Below, one piece after another: positions 1-8,609 of a stretch of DNA of 34,647 nt. The first letter of the stretch is position 1. Every line of letters starts with the position of its first letter. The DNA is from Chloroflexota bacterium (GTDB taxonomy: Bacteria > Chloroflexota > Anaerolineae > B4-G1), in contig JAAZAN010000161.1 of assembly GCA_012514315.1 (NCBI GenBank), positions 1 to 34,647 on the forward strand, read 5' to 3'. The notes under the pieces are model-generated. The model was given only the letters and a program-made list of their open reading frames with translations. It was not told the origin of the DNA and ran no database searches. The translations under genes and the position numbers were made by a program.

Positions 1-1192
1 ATTCCGTCAGTCTGCGCGGATTCCCCGCAGCGTCGATCCAGATCACGTCCTCGATCCGCACACCGTACTCCCGATCCGGATAGTACACCCCCGGCTCGCA
101 CGTGAACACGTGCCCGGACTTCAGCACCGTCGAGTTATGGGCGGTATTCGCGAAGCTGGGCTCTTCCTGCACCGCCAGGCCAACCCCGTGCCCGAGGCCG
201 TGGACATAGCCGTGCTCCGTTCGGGGATCGCTAAGCACCGTCGGATGGCCTCGCCCCTCGAGAAACTCGCACGCCATGCCCTGGTACCGTCGCGTCTCCA
301 CCCCGGCCCGATAGGATTCCTCCAGCATGCGCACGCAGTCCAACACATCCGCATACGCCTGTTCGATCTCCGGCGGCGCGAAACCAAGGCAGAACGTGCG
401 TGTCAGGTCGAAGAAGTAGCCTCCCGATGTACGTGGGAAGATGTCGAACACCATCGTGCGTCCCAACGAGACCACATCGTCTGGACACCCTCGGCTGTGG
501 GGGATCGCCGCGTCACGCCCGAGCGAGAAGATGAACCCCTCAGGGTCCTCCAGGCCATGCTGAGCAATGGCTCTCCGGATCTCCCGATGCACCCCGCCCA
601 GCGTCAGAGGGCTTCCATCGGCCTCCACCAGCACGTCGCCGCGCGTCGCGTGGCTCTGCAAATAGGCGACCGTCTGAGCGACGACCGCGCACGTCCGTCG
701 CGCTACATCCTGAATACGTGCGACCTCGCCCTCATCCTTAGTGGCGCGGGCCTCATCGATCACCGTCGGCCCGAACTCGCCGCACACTGTGATTCCCTCC
801 AGCCGCTCGTCCAGCGCCCGCAACAAGAGCCAGGATCGACCCGGATCCGCCATCCCGTAGAAGCCGACGCGCCCCGTCACCCCGAGGTCAACCAGGAAAC
901 GACGGTGCAGCTCAACTGCCGCGTCAAGCTCGTTGGAGCTGGCGCGCGTGATGCTGCCGAGGTCATAGCGCGCCAGGTTGATGACATCCAGCCCGCTGGC
1001 CAACGCCTCGCCGCGCTCAATGGGGGAACAGAGCACCACCGGCGCCCGGCCGCGACGCTTGACAACGTAGCCGCCGCTGAGCACTGCGCCGTTAGCCATA
1101 TACGCCATGGCAGGATTGGCCCAGACAGGCCCCGATACGACCAAGGCATCCAGGCCTCGCTCCACCATCAACCGGTCCAGGTCCTGCCTCAT
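1..1192 (-). CDS. M24 family metallopeptidase (Xaa-Pro aminopeptidase/dipeptidase type), 3' end cut by window
   Basis: Cytoplasmic pita-bread metallopeptidase, likely cleaving X-Pro dipeptides or a related small amide. The frame is open from an ATG at 1192 to the window edge (397 codons), so the C-terminus is missing. An N-terminal creatinase-like domain covers about residues 1-150 and the catalytic domain follows. All five dimetal ligands of the family are visible: D250 (VFDIFPR), D262 (FFDLTRTF), H335 (HGLGHGVG), E366 (CEPGVYYP) and E381 (RIEDVIWI). The start overlaps the selA stop as ATGA (1189-1192), so the two are probably translationally coupled. Substrate cannot be read from sequence; M24 also includes ectoine and creatine hydrolases. 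Family call is very secure, exact function is not. Confidence 0.9.
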   Translation of the reverse strand, partial: MRQDLDRLMVERGLDALVVSGPVWANPAMAYMANGAVLSGGYVVKRRGRAPVVLCSPIERGEALASGLDVINLARYDLGSITRASSNELDAAVELHRRFLVDLGVTGRVGFYGMADPGRSWLLLRALDERLEGITVCGEFGPTVIDEARATKDEGEVARIQDVARRTCAVVAQTVAYLQSHATRGDVLVEADGSPLTLGGVHREIRRAIAQHGLEDPEGFIFSLGRDAAIPHSRGCPDDVVSLGRTMVFDIFPRTSGGYFFDLTRTFCLGFAPPEIEQAYADVLDCVRMLEESYRAGVETRRYQGMACEFLEGRGHPTVLSDPRTEHGYVHGLGHGVGLAVQEEPSFANTAHNSTVLKSGHVFTCEPGVYYPDREYGVRIEDVIWIDAAGNPRRLTE

Positions 1193-2577
1193 CGCTCACC
1201 CTCTCTCAGGCGTGTCGCTGCAATGACGGCTTCCAGAAGCCCGGCCTCCTCTTCCTCCACCACCGTCCGCGGATCCAGCACCAGCCGGTCCGACTCGATC
1301 CGCGCCACAACCGGCGGATCGCCCGAACGCAGCGCCGCCGCCAGCCGATCCGGGCTATCATCGTCCACCGCCACCAATGTGGTGGGCAGCGTCTCGCCAG
1401 GCAGACTGCCCCCTCCCACAGTCGAGCGCCCCGTCACAAGCACGGCGTCTACGTGCGCCCGCCGCAGCGCCCGCCGCCAGCGGCGCGCTCGCTGCTCTAC
1501 GCTCGCGGATGTCGTCGCGATCATGCGCCAGACAGGCACCCGTTCAGCAGCCTCACCGCGGAGGTAATGCAGCAGCGTCGCCTGCAACCCGGCGAGACAT
1601 ATCTTGTCGGGCCGCAGTGCACGCGCTAGCGGGTGGCTCTTCAGCGGCTCCACGTATTCGGCTCGCCCCAGGATGATGCCAGCCTGCGGACCGCCCAGCA
1701 GCTTGTCGCCGCTGAACGTGACCACCGCTGCGCCATCGACGATACTCTCCTGTACCGTCGGCTCGTGCATCATCCCGTACGCGGCGGTATCCAGCAGCGC
1801 TCCGCTCCCCAGGTCGTGCAGGATGGGCAACTCGTAGCGTTCACCCAGACCTACCAGGTCGCGAATGCTGGGCTCGCCGGTGAACCCAACAATACGGAAG
1901 TTCGAGTGATGCGCCGCCAGGATCAGAGCCACGTCCTCAGCCTCCAGGATCGCGGTCTCGTAGTCGCGCAGGTGCGTGCGGTTGGTAGTCCCCACCTCGA
2001 TCAGGGCCGCGCCGCTCTGCGCCATCACGTCCGGCACGCGGAATCCCCCGCCAATCTCAACCAACTGTCCCCGCGAGATTACTACTCCACGCCCGTGCGC
2101 CATTCCGGATAGCGACAACAGGACCGCCCCAGCGTTATTGTTCACCACCAGCGCCGATTCAGCTCCCGTGAGCTCGCACAGCAGACGTTCGGCGTGAACA
2201 AACCGGTGTCCCCGCTGCCCCGCTTCCAGGTCATATTCGAGCGTCGAATAGCCGCGCGCCACAGCATCCATCGCCGCACAGGCTTCACTGGACAGCAACG
2301 CGCGTCCCAGGTTGGTGTGGATCACAACGCCCGTCGCGTTGATCACCCGGCGCAAGGATGGCGCCAGGTTTCGCTGAAGTCGCGCGGTCAGGCGACGGAC
2401 CAGCTCGTTGCTTGCCGGCACTGCAGCGCCGGCAAGCGCCTCCGCGCGCACGTCCTCGATCACACTCCGCAGCGCGCTCACAGTCGCCGAGCGCCCGTAG
2501 CGCGCAACCAGCATGGCGACCTCCGGCTCACCCAGCACCCGATCGACGCTCGGAATCTCCCGTAACACCTGGTTCAT
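1189..2577 (-). CDS. selA: L-seryl-tRNA(Sec) selenium transferase (SelA)
   Basis: PLP enzyme that converts Ser-tRNA(Sec) to Sec-tRNA(Sec) using selenophosphate; cytoplasmic, a decameric ring in the known family. At 462 aa it has the usual SelA length. The N-terminal SelA-specific domain is present (residues 5-45, IPSVDRVL start), which separates true SelA from shorter SelA-like aminotransferases. The PLP lysine is K292 in SGDKLLGGPQAG. The ATG at 2577 follows a strong GGAGGTGA Shine-Dalgarno about 7 bases upstream. It overlaps the M24 peptidase by 4 bases. No selB, selD or tRNA(Sec) lies in the window; they should be elsewhere in the genome if the pathway works. No in-frame UGA selenoprotein was recognised here. 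Confidence 0.95.
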   Translation of the reverse strand: MNQVLREIPSVDRVLGEPEVAMLVARYGRSATVSALRSVIEDVRAEALAGAAVPASNELVRRLTARLQRNLAPSLRRVINATGVVIHTNLGRALLSSEACAAMDAVARGYSTLEYDLEAGQRGHRFVHAERLLCELTGAESALVVNNNAGAVLLSLSGMAHGRGVVISRGQLVEIGGGFRVPDVMAQSGAALIEVGTTNRTHLRDYETAILEAEDVALILAAHHSNFRIVGFTGEPSIRDLVGLGERYELPILHDLGSGALLDTAAYGMMHEPTVQESIVDGAAVVTFSGDKLLGGPQAGIILGRAEYVEPLKSHPLARALRPDKICLAGLQATLLHYLRGEAAERVPVWRMIATTSASVEQRARRWRRALRRAHVDAVLVTGRSTVGGGSLPGETLPTTLVAVDDDSPDRLAAALRSGDPPVVARIESDRLVLDPRTVVEEEEAGLLEAVIAATRLREGER

Positions 2578-2670
2578 CGCCCCTCACCTCCGCTCGAACT
2601 ATTGCCAGGGACCATAGATCACCTCGACCCGCGGCGTCACCACCGACCGCAACTGCCCAGGCGCGTCCAC

Positions 2671-2698
2671 TTGCCCCCTGGCCGGGAGCGTGTACAAT
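2671..2698 (+). promoter_or_regulatory. sigma70-type promoter for the small membrane protein
   Basis: A -35 TTGCCC (2671-2676) and a -10 TACAAT (2693-2698) are separated by 16 bases, 67 bases before the ATG at 2766. Found by eye; the same TTGCCC -35 recurs before lpdA. Confidence 0.5.
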
Positions 2699-2765
2699 GC
2701 AAACAACGTGAAGCGTACCTGACGATAGAGCACGTCATTGCCGCAAACACCAGAAGAGGACTCGT

Positions 2766-3161
2766 ATGAATCCGAAGAAAATGATCGACATGAACAACCT
2801 GAACTGGTGGCTGGTATTGGCTGGGATCGGCCTTAACCTGATCCTGGCGACTGCCATCGCGCTTCTATCCAACACCCTGGCGTTGCGCGGGGACGACCAG
2901 GCCACGGCGGTGATCAGCCAGACCACCTTCATGCTCGGCACGTTCCTGGCGACATTCTTCACAGGCTTCATCACCGGCCGGATGTCGAATGACGACAATG
3001 GCGTCACGTACGGCCTCGTCTGTAGTGTCAGCGTGCTCGTTGTCGTGGTCATCGCCGGCGGACTAAGCGTCTACACACTTATGATGGTCCTCATCGCGCT
3101 GGCCGGCGGCTTCAACGGCGGAATGATGAGCATGCGCCGGGGCCGACCGCGATCCCGCTGA
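2766..3161 (+). CDS. small integral membrane protein of unknown function
   Basis: I do not recognise this protein. It is 131 aa with about four hydrophobic segments, near residues 14-36, 50-68, 78-98 and 102-118. Glycines and small residues are frequent in the membrane segments (for example LAGGFNGG). The C-terminus is short and strongly basic (MRRGRPRSR), which by the positive-inside rule suggests a cytoplasmic end. The ATG follows an AGAAGAGGA Shine-Dalgarno and a plausible promoter lies upstream. It is transcribed convergently with gltX and alone on its strand here. The layout resembles small four-helix DUF families, but I assign none. Confidence 0.75.
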   Translation: MNPKKMIDMNNLNWWLVLAGIGLNLILATAIALLSNTLALRGDDQATAVISQTTFMLGTFLATFFTGFITGRMSNDDNGVTYGLVCSVSVLVVVVIAGGLSVYTLMMVLIALAGGFNGGMMSMRRGRPRSR

Positions 3162-3264
3162 GCAGCAGTGCCGGCACGGCAGCGCCGCGCCGATGAGACA
3201 CGCGCTCACTCGCCGGCGAGACGCGACAGAGTCCGGAGCCTGCATTCATCGAACCCTCCGACGA

Positions 3265-4776
3265 TTAGGCCGCTGCCTGCAGTACGACCAGCGCCGCGTC
3301 GATCCGGGCCAGCGAGCGCTCGCGGCCGAGTGCGGCAAGCGTGCCGAAGAGCGGCGGCGTGACCGCCTTGTTCGTGACAGCCTGCCGGATGATGCCCAGC
3401 AACGGCCCGGCCTTCAGCCCGAGCGAGGCCGCCAGACCCCGCAGTGACTGCTCCAGCGTGCCCGCGTCAAATGATTCGAGATCGGCGAGAAGACCCCGTG
3501 CCGCCTGCAGCGCTGCCAGACTCTCCGCCTCTGTCAACTTCTTCCCAACCAGTGTCTCCACTCCAGGGACCTCAATGTCCTTGAAGAAGAAGTCCGTCCA
3601 CTCCGCCACGTCCGAGAGGACCTTCAGCCGCTCCTGTACCAATGGCGCGATGGCGCGCAGCATCGGGCGCATCGAGTCGGGGCAGGGGGTGGGAACCAGT
3701 CCGGCCTGCTGCCAGAAGGGAATCAGCCGGTTGGCCAACTCATCGGCCGGCAGGCTCCGGATGGTGACGCCGTTGAGCCAGTCCAGCTTCTCGTAGGAGA
3801 AGGCCGCCGACGAGCGGCTGACACGGAACAAGTCGAAGCGTTCGATCAGTTCCCCGCGACTGAAGATCTCCTGCTCGTCCCCCTCCCCCGGCGACCAACC
3901 CAACAGCGCCAGGAAGTTGAACAGCGCCTCCGGCAAGTATCCTGCCGTGCGGAACTCAGTAATTGATGTGGCGCCCTCTCGCTTGGCCAGCTTCTTGCCT
4001 CCGGGCATCGTCACCAGCGGCACGTGGCAGTAGTCTGGCAACGCCCATCCCAGCGCCCCGTAGATCAGCACACGCTTGGGCGTGCTGGGGATCCAGTCGT
4101 CACCGCGAATCACGTGCGTGATCTGCATATGATGGTCATCGACGACAACCGCCAGGTGATAGGTCGGGAAGCCATCGGACTTGAGCAACACCTGATCGTC
4201 GATCTCCGCATTGTCGAAGACCACGTCGCCCTTGATCAGATCGTGCACGACAGTCTGCCCGGTCAGGGGCGCCCGCAGCCGGATGACATGTGGCTCATCG
4301 GGCGCGATCTCGCCCGATCCCAGGTCACGGCAATGCCGGTCGTACATGACCGGCAGCTTGTGCTCACGCTGATACTCACGCACCTGCTCCAGCCGCTCCG
4401 GCGAGCAGTTGCATCGGTAGGCGTGGCCGCTGCGCACCAACGTCTCGGCCGCCTCGCGATAGAACGATAGACGTTCCGACTGGACGTATGGACCGGCTGG
4501 GCCGCCCACGGCGTAGTCCTCCGGACGCTCAACGCCCGAGCGAACTAACTCCTCCAGACCCGGACCCTCATCCCAGTCGAGCCCCAGCCATCGCAGCCCG
4601 TCCATAATCGTCTGGATGGTCTGGGGCTTGTAGCGGACGCGGTCGGTATCCTCGATACGCAGGATGAACTGCCCGCCCATCTTGCGCGCGAACAACCAGT
4701 TGAAGACGACAGTGCGCACGTTGCCGATATGGGGTTCACCCGTCGGGCTCGGCGCGAAACGAACTCGAACGCTCAT
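3265..4776 (-). CDS. gltX: glutamate--tRNA ligase
   Basis: Class I aminoacyl-tRNA synthetase that charges tRNA(Glu); in bacteria lacking GlnRS it also mischarges tRNA(Gln) for the GatCAB route. The 503 aa length is normal. The HIGH-type motif is HIGN at residues 16-19 and the KMSKS equivalent is KLAKR at 262-266, where Ala replaces the more common Ser. The N-terminal Rossmann fold is followed by a helical anticodon-binding C-terminus. The ATG at 4776 has an AAAGGA Shine-Dalgarno and a good sigma70 promoter upstream. It appears monocistronic. Whether it is discriminating or not cannot be decided from this window. Confidence 0.96.
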   Translation of the reverse strand: MSVRVRFAPSPTGEPHIGNVRTVVFNWLFARKMGGQFILRIEDTDRVRYKPQTIQTIMDGLRWLGLDWDEGPGLEELVRSGVERPEDYAVGGPAGPYVQSERLSFYREAAETLVRSGHAYRCNCSPERLEQVREYQREHKLPVMYDRHCRDLGSGEIAPDEPHVIRLRAPLTGQTVVHDLIKGDVVFDNAEIDDQVLLKSDGFPTYHLAVVVDDHHMQITHVIRGDDWIPSTPKRVLIYGALGWALPDYCHVPLVTMPGGKKLAKREGATSITEFRTAGYLPEALFNFLALLGWSPGEGDEQEIFSRGELIERFDLFRVSRSSAAFSYEKLDWLNGVTIRSLPADELANRLIPFWQQAGLVPTPCPDSMRPMLRAIAPLVQERLKVLSDVAEWTDFFFKDIEVPGVETLVGKKLTEAESLAALQAARGLLADLESFDAGTLEQSLRGLAASLGLKAGPLLGIIRQAVTNKAVTPPLFGTLAALGRERSLARIDAALVVLQAAA

Positions 4777-4812
4777 ATCTTGGATGTCCTTTCCAGTGGC
4801 TCAGTGGATATC

Positions 4813-4841
4813 AGTATGCACGGAATCCGCTTTCTGGTCAA
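4813..4841 (-). promoter_or_regulatory. sigma70-type promoter for gltX
   Basis: On the minus strand a -35 TTGACC (4841-4836) and a -10 CATACT (4818-4813) are 17 bases apart, giving a short leader before the ATG at 4776. Spacing is ideal and the -35 matches consensus at five of six positions. Confidence 0.6.
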
Positions 4842-5685
4842 GACAGCGATCTGAGGGTGTCGCAGGGCCTGTGAACAGAGCAGATGATGAGAGAAGACTC
4901 GCCTTGAATCAGCGTGATCCGCAGGGATCAGGATTATCTCAGGGCCATTTCGACTCAAGGCAAGGCGCTATCCCGGTGGTATACCATCCTAGCTCGTCTT
5001 CCGATACTCTCTTGACCGATCAGATCCAAATCGGAAGCGCCCCGACGTCAAGAGTCGGGGCGCTTGAGCGAGCGCACTTCCCATTGAGGAGATGCAGACG
5101 ATGTTCAGACAGACGCCAACCTCTGGAGTTGCGGTGAATGTCAGCGGAGCCTGCTCATCCCTCCCTGGCCTCTCACTGTCGCATGCAGGCACGAGACACT
5201 AGACCAGTCGTCCAGTCGGGTGTTCCGTGTAACCCACGGGCCTATAGCGCGGTGGGTGCGCTAACGGGTGGTGTCTGCCAGTCGTGGTCGGTCGATGTGA
5301 GCCCACCACCCACGGTGATTGACGCCACTCGCACAGCATCCAACGGTACGGCTCACCCAGTGCCAGCACAAGAGCACCATACGTATACATGCCGAATCCG
5401 TCATAGAGGCCATTCCTGCAACAGACACAAGCTCTAGAAGACCTCGTTCGAAGACATGAATGCTGCTAGACACCGCAGGGGATGGTTCAGCATCCAGGAT
5501 CCCGCGGTCTATGAACGACCAGAACCCCTGTGCGAGTTTCCTACCACACGATCATCGCTACGTGACTAGCCGCTGTTCTGTCACCGCCACATCAAGGGTC
5601 TCATCAATTGACCGAGCACAAGGTCATTCGCCAATCACGGAGTCCACCAACCTTGAGAAGAACCGAGCCCGACACACAACAGCAG
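4842..5685. other. gene-free stretch with lowered G+C
   Basis: About 0.85 kb upstream of gltX with no open frame that looks like a real protein on either strand. Short frames overlap each other and lack Shine-Dalgarno sequences, domain motifs or biased codon use. I found no tRNA cloverleaf or rRNA-like sequence. The only clear structure is the hairpin at 5035-5065. This could be decayed coding sequence, since one minus-strand frame (about 5290-5410) reads protein-like for around 40 codons, but I could not match it to a family. Confidence 0.5.
5035..5065. terminator. perfect 12-bp hairpin, terminator-like
   Basis: AAGCGCCCCGAC (5035-5046) pairs perfectly with GTCGGGGCGCTT (5054-5065) around a 7-base loop. 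The arms are GC-rich, but neither side has a clean T tract; on the minus strand TTCCGATTTGG follows. It could be a terminator remnant, a bidirectional hairpin or part of an unrecognised small RNA. Confidence 0.45.
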
Positions 5686-6141
5686 TCACGTTTCGACCTC
5701 AGCCAGGAGCGATTCCAGTTTCGTCCTGCGTTTGTCCCGCCGTTCGGCCGCTCGACTAAATGCACGAGGTATCGTAGCCAAGAGCGAAGCCTGTTCGGCC
5801 ACAGTTCGGTAAAACGCGATTGCTTTGTCCTCAAGGTCGATTGCCGTCTTCAGACCATCGACATGGCTTGCATTGCCTGGCAGATCTGTGTTCGGCCTGT
5901 ACTCGTCCAGTTTCAGGCCTGTGAAGGAAGAAGTGGCATCCAGGGCATCGGAGATAGTCTCCTGATAGGTTCTCACTATCTGGGTGGCGTTGCGATCACA
6001 ATCCCGGGCAAATGCCAAGAACTGATCCCGTTGCTCTGCCCACGACTCTGCCAGGTTCTTGTAGAAGTCGGCTGAAGAGTCCTCAAGAGTCTCGCTGAAT
6101 CTGATAACCGTAGCTGCTGTGACCGCGCTAACCTCTTCCAT
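5686..6141 (-). CDS. small ferritin-like (rubrerythrin-type) helical protein
   Basis: A 151-aa, mostly helical protein with two repeats of ferritin-like character: ETLEDSSADFYKNLAE (about residues 17-32) and DLEDKAIAFYRTVAEQ (about 101-116), matching the E..A..FY pattern of the rubrerythrin/ferritin-like fold. The usual ExxH iron-ligand motifs are not evident, so metal binding may be lost. I start it at the ATG at 6141, which overlaps the mmsA stop as TAATG; a longer frame into mmsA exists but has no support. It is the last gene of the catabolic cluster and probably coupled to mmsA. Function unknown. Confidence 0.65.
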   Translation of the reverse strand: MEEVSAVTAATVIRFSETLEDSSADFYKNLAESWAEQRDQFLAFARDCDRNATQIVRTYQETISDALDATSSFTGLKLDEYRPNTDLPGNASHVDGLKTAIDLEDKAIAFYRTVAEQASLLATIPRAFSRAAERRDKRRTKLESLLAEVET

Positions 6142-7649
6142 TACCACCACCTCTGGATGACCACCTTGCTCTCGGTGAAGAAACGAATGGCTTCTCTGCC
6201 CTGCCCGTGGAGTGTACCAAAGAAGGAATCCTTCATGCCGCTGAAAGGAAAGAAAGCCATCGGGGCTGCGATGCCAACGTTGATCCCGATGTTGCCACAC
6301 TCAACCGCGTACTGGAACTCTCTCGCCCACTTACCACTCCCGGTGAAAATCGAGGCCGCATTTCCGTAGGGATTGCTGTGAATCATACCGATGGCTTGAT
6401 CAAACGTTCTGGCTCTCATAATGTTTGCCACAGGGCCAAAGATCTCATCGCGAGCGATTACCATATCAGGCGTGACGTCCTGGAAAACCGTCGGGCCAAG
6501 AAAGCATGTATCTGGCAGATTCCCCTGCATACTGAACTGCCTGCCATCCAGTCTGAGCCTGGCTCCCTCCTCAACGCCCTTCTCGATGTACTGCCCAACT
6601 CTCCTCTTCTTATGCACGTCACGCAGCGGTCCCATCTGGACACTTTCATCTAGTCCATACCCTATCTTCAGGTTCGTAGCGGCTGCCACAAATCGATTGG
6701 CTACATTCTGGTACAAGTCCTCGTAGGCCTTCTCGCTGAGACCTTCGCCTACTATGACAAGGTTTGCATTTGCTAGGCATCTCTGCCCTGCATTGCCAAA
6801 GAACGATGTCATACACGCCGCCACCGTCCGATCCATATCTGCATCCGGCATCACAACCGAGTAGTTCTTAGCACCACACATAGCGATGACTCGTTTGCCG
6901 GTCTCACCGCACCGCCGATAGATCACATCCTTGCCAACTGGAGTGGATCCAACGAAGCAGATGCCTTTAATGTCCGGATGATCTAGCATTCCTGACACTA
7001 CAGTCCTTCCTCCATTAACGATGTTCCAGACACCTGGAGGGAAGCCAGCTTCCTCCACCAGTTCTGCTATTCTGATCTGGCTGATTGGGTCTTCGCTGGA
7101 CGGCTTCACAACAACACAGTTGCCAGTGGCGACAGCGAATGGGGCAAACCATAAGGGCACCATGAAGGGGAAGTTGAACGGTCCGATGATCCCGAACACA
7201 CCCAATGGCTGCCTGACCAGGAATTCGTCGATTCCTGACGCGATGTCTTCCAGATTATACCCCATCATAAGGCTCGGGATACCTGTTGCTACCTCGACCA
7301 TCTCAATCCCGCGCCGGGTCTCACCTCTGGACTCATCAATAGTCTTCCCATGCTCCATCGTCTGAACACGACTCAACTCCTCGAAGTTCTCTTCCATCAG
7401 TGCCTTCAGCCGGAAGAGACAACGCGCACGTGCCAAGGGCGGCGTCCTGCGCCAGTCAGGATAGGCATCCTTGGCAGCCTCGACAGCTTCACAGACTTCA
7501 CTGGAAGTCGAGATTGGCACCCTGGCGATTGCACGCCCGGTGGCGGGGTTGACAACCTCTTCGTACTCCCCTTGTGAGTCAACCCATTCCCCATCAATGA
7601 AGTTCCTGATATCAAACGGTTCCTTTATCGGTTCTTCCAGTATCGCCAT
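6141..7649 (-). CDS. mmsA: CoA-acylating methylmalonate/malonate-semialdehyde dehydrogenase
   Basis: NAD-dependent aldehyde dehydrogenase that turns (methyl)malonate semialdehyde plus CoA into propionyl- or acetyl-CoA with loss of CO2. It acts in valine breakdown (MmsA) or as the last step of myo-inositol catabolism (IolA). The 502 aa length fits. Family signs are the catalytic C291 in GNAGQRCLAN, the MmsA-type MCGAKNYSVVMPDAD segment (about 258-272) and the typical end FFTESKVVIQRWW. The ATG at 7649 follows a GAGGAG Shine-Dalgarno. Gene context with IolD-, IolE- and IolG-like proteins favours the IolA role, by inference. Base composition is close to 50% G+C (28/60 to 33/60 in hand-counted lines nearby), lower than the flanks. 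Confidence 0.92.
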   Translation of the reverse strand: MAILEEPIKEPFDIRNFIDGEWVDSQGEYEEVVNPATGRAIARVPISTSSEVCEAVEAAKDAYPDWRRTPPLARARCLFRLKALMEENFEELSRVQTMEHGKTIDESRGETRRGIEMVEVATGIPSLMMGYNLEDIASGIDEFLVRQPLGVFGIIGPFNFPFMVPLWFAPFAVATGNCVVVKPSSEDPISQIRIAELVEEAGFPPGVWNIVNGGRTVVSGMLDHPDIKGICFVGSTPVGKDVIYRRCGETGKRVIAMCGAKNYSVVMPDADMDRTVAACMTSFFGNAGQRCLANANLVIVGEGLSEKAYEDLYQNVANRFVAAATNLKIGYGLDESVQMGPLRDVHKKRRVGQYIEKGVEEGARLRLDGRQFSMQGNLPDTCFLGPTVFQDVTPDMVIARDEIFGPVANIMRARTFDQAIGMIHSNPYGNAASIFTGSGKWAREFQYAVECGNIGINVGIAAPMAFFPFSGMKDSFFGTLHGQGREAIRFFTESKVVIQRWW

Positions 7650-7763
7650 TTCCGTACACTCCTCGTTGAATGTTAGCGTAGCTATGATTGGATCACTCTC
7701 TAACCCAGAAACGGTGTCTATCGACTCTACGACTTGACAGGCGTTAGTGCAGAGGCATTCGAA

Positions 7764-8396
7764 TCAGGAACTGGCATGCTCAAGCAGTGCCGCCCTCAAT
7801 CCGACATCCTCAATTGAGTCGACATCAATCAGCTCCATCACCCCTGGATAGGACAAGGCAGGCTTGACTACGTCATCAGGCAACGTAGCAATGATCTCGA
7901 CAAGAGGTCGGTGTACCAGACCAGAGATCTTCTCAAGCGTCAATCTGGAATCTCTTTGCTGCGTCTTCCTATGTGCAGGGTAGCCGCAGCCACTCTCCAC
8001 GCTGAAGATCCGGTCAAAGATAAATCTCAGGTTCACATCTCCTGCCCAACCATATCCCTGGTTCAAAGCCAGGGATATGCAGTTACCACCGTTTATCTGC
8101 GTAAAGAGCCAAGCATCCAGTGGCGTGAGAATGTGGCCGCAGAAGACTCCGGGATACTGCATCACTGAGTTCAGGAAGCCCTGTCCCGTGCCACATCCCC
8201 CCACGACGAAATCAACTCTCCCCAGAATCAGCAAGATGCCACTGATCAGACCCGTGTGAGTATACAGAAGTTCCGGATCTGATCCCTTCGCAGTCATGCC
8301 TGCATTGATGACTTCGTGGCCGCGGCCAGCCAGAGCGGCTATGATATCTGGGTTCTTGTCGCCTGCACTGGTTTCATTGACAACTGCAATTCTCAT
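7764..8396 (-). CDS. RpiB/LacA/LacB family sugar-phosphate isomerase
   Basis: Cytoplasmic aldose-ketose isomerase family (ribose-5-P, galactose-6-P, and tetrose-phosphate isomerases). The N-terminal domain shows the signature GGCGTGQG with the conserved cysteine at C68 that acts as base in RpiB. At 210 aa it is longer than ordinary RpiB (about 150 aa), with a C-terminal extension from about residue 150 that includes the segment VEIIATLPDD. I chose the ATG at 8396 because AAGGAG lies six bases upstream; an ATG two codons earlier abuts the Shine-Dalgarno. It sits between mmsA and the transketolase halves, so a pentose- or tetrose-phosphate substrate is likely, but the substrate is not shown. 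Confidence 0.8.
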   Translation of the reverse strand: MRIAVVNETSAGDKNPDIIAALAGRGHEVINAGMTAKGSDPELLYTHTGLISGILLILGRVDFVVGGCGTGQGFLNSVMQYPGVFCGHILTPLDAWLFTQINGGNCISLALNQGYGWAGDVNLRFIFDRIFSVESGCGYPAHRKTQQRDSRLTLEKISGLVHRPLVEIIATLPDDVVKPALSYPGVMELIDVDSIEDVGLRAALLEHASS

Positions 8397-8609
8397 CTCC
8401 ATCTCCTTATCTCGAGCAGTCTATCACGGACGCGGCATGAAAGGCTACATCCGTCTCCTTCGAAGACAGATTCTGAGCGAGACTCTTGGGACTGCCATCA
8501 TCAGAACTGACTCCGTGGTTGCTTCTGTCACTTTTCGAGACTGCAGAGCACAATCTATCGCCAGGTCGAAACATACACCGAAATCAACTTGGGACGAAGG
8601 CTAACCCAC

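Noticed and set aside
110..1567. Long plus-strand open frame across the M24 and selA genes
   Set aside because: Spans two real minus-strand genes with full motif sets; composition is arginine- and histidine-rich as in shadows.
5199..5440. Minus-strand frame that reads protein-like (around GALVLALGEPYRWML)
   Set aside because: Only about 40 plausible codons, no Shine-Dalgarno, frame breaks on both sides and no family recognised; treated as part of the gene-free stretch.
6142..6300. Longer N-terminus for the ferritin-like protein
   Set aside because: It would overlap the conserved end of mmsA; the TAATG start fits coupled translation and the helical domain.
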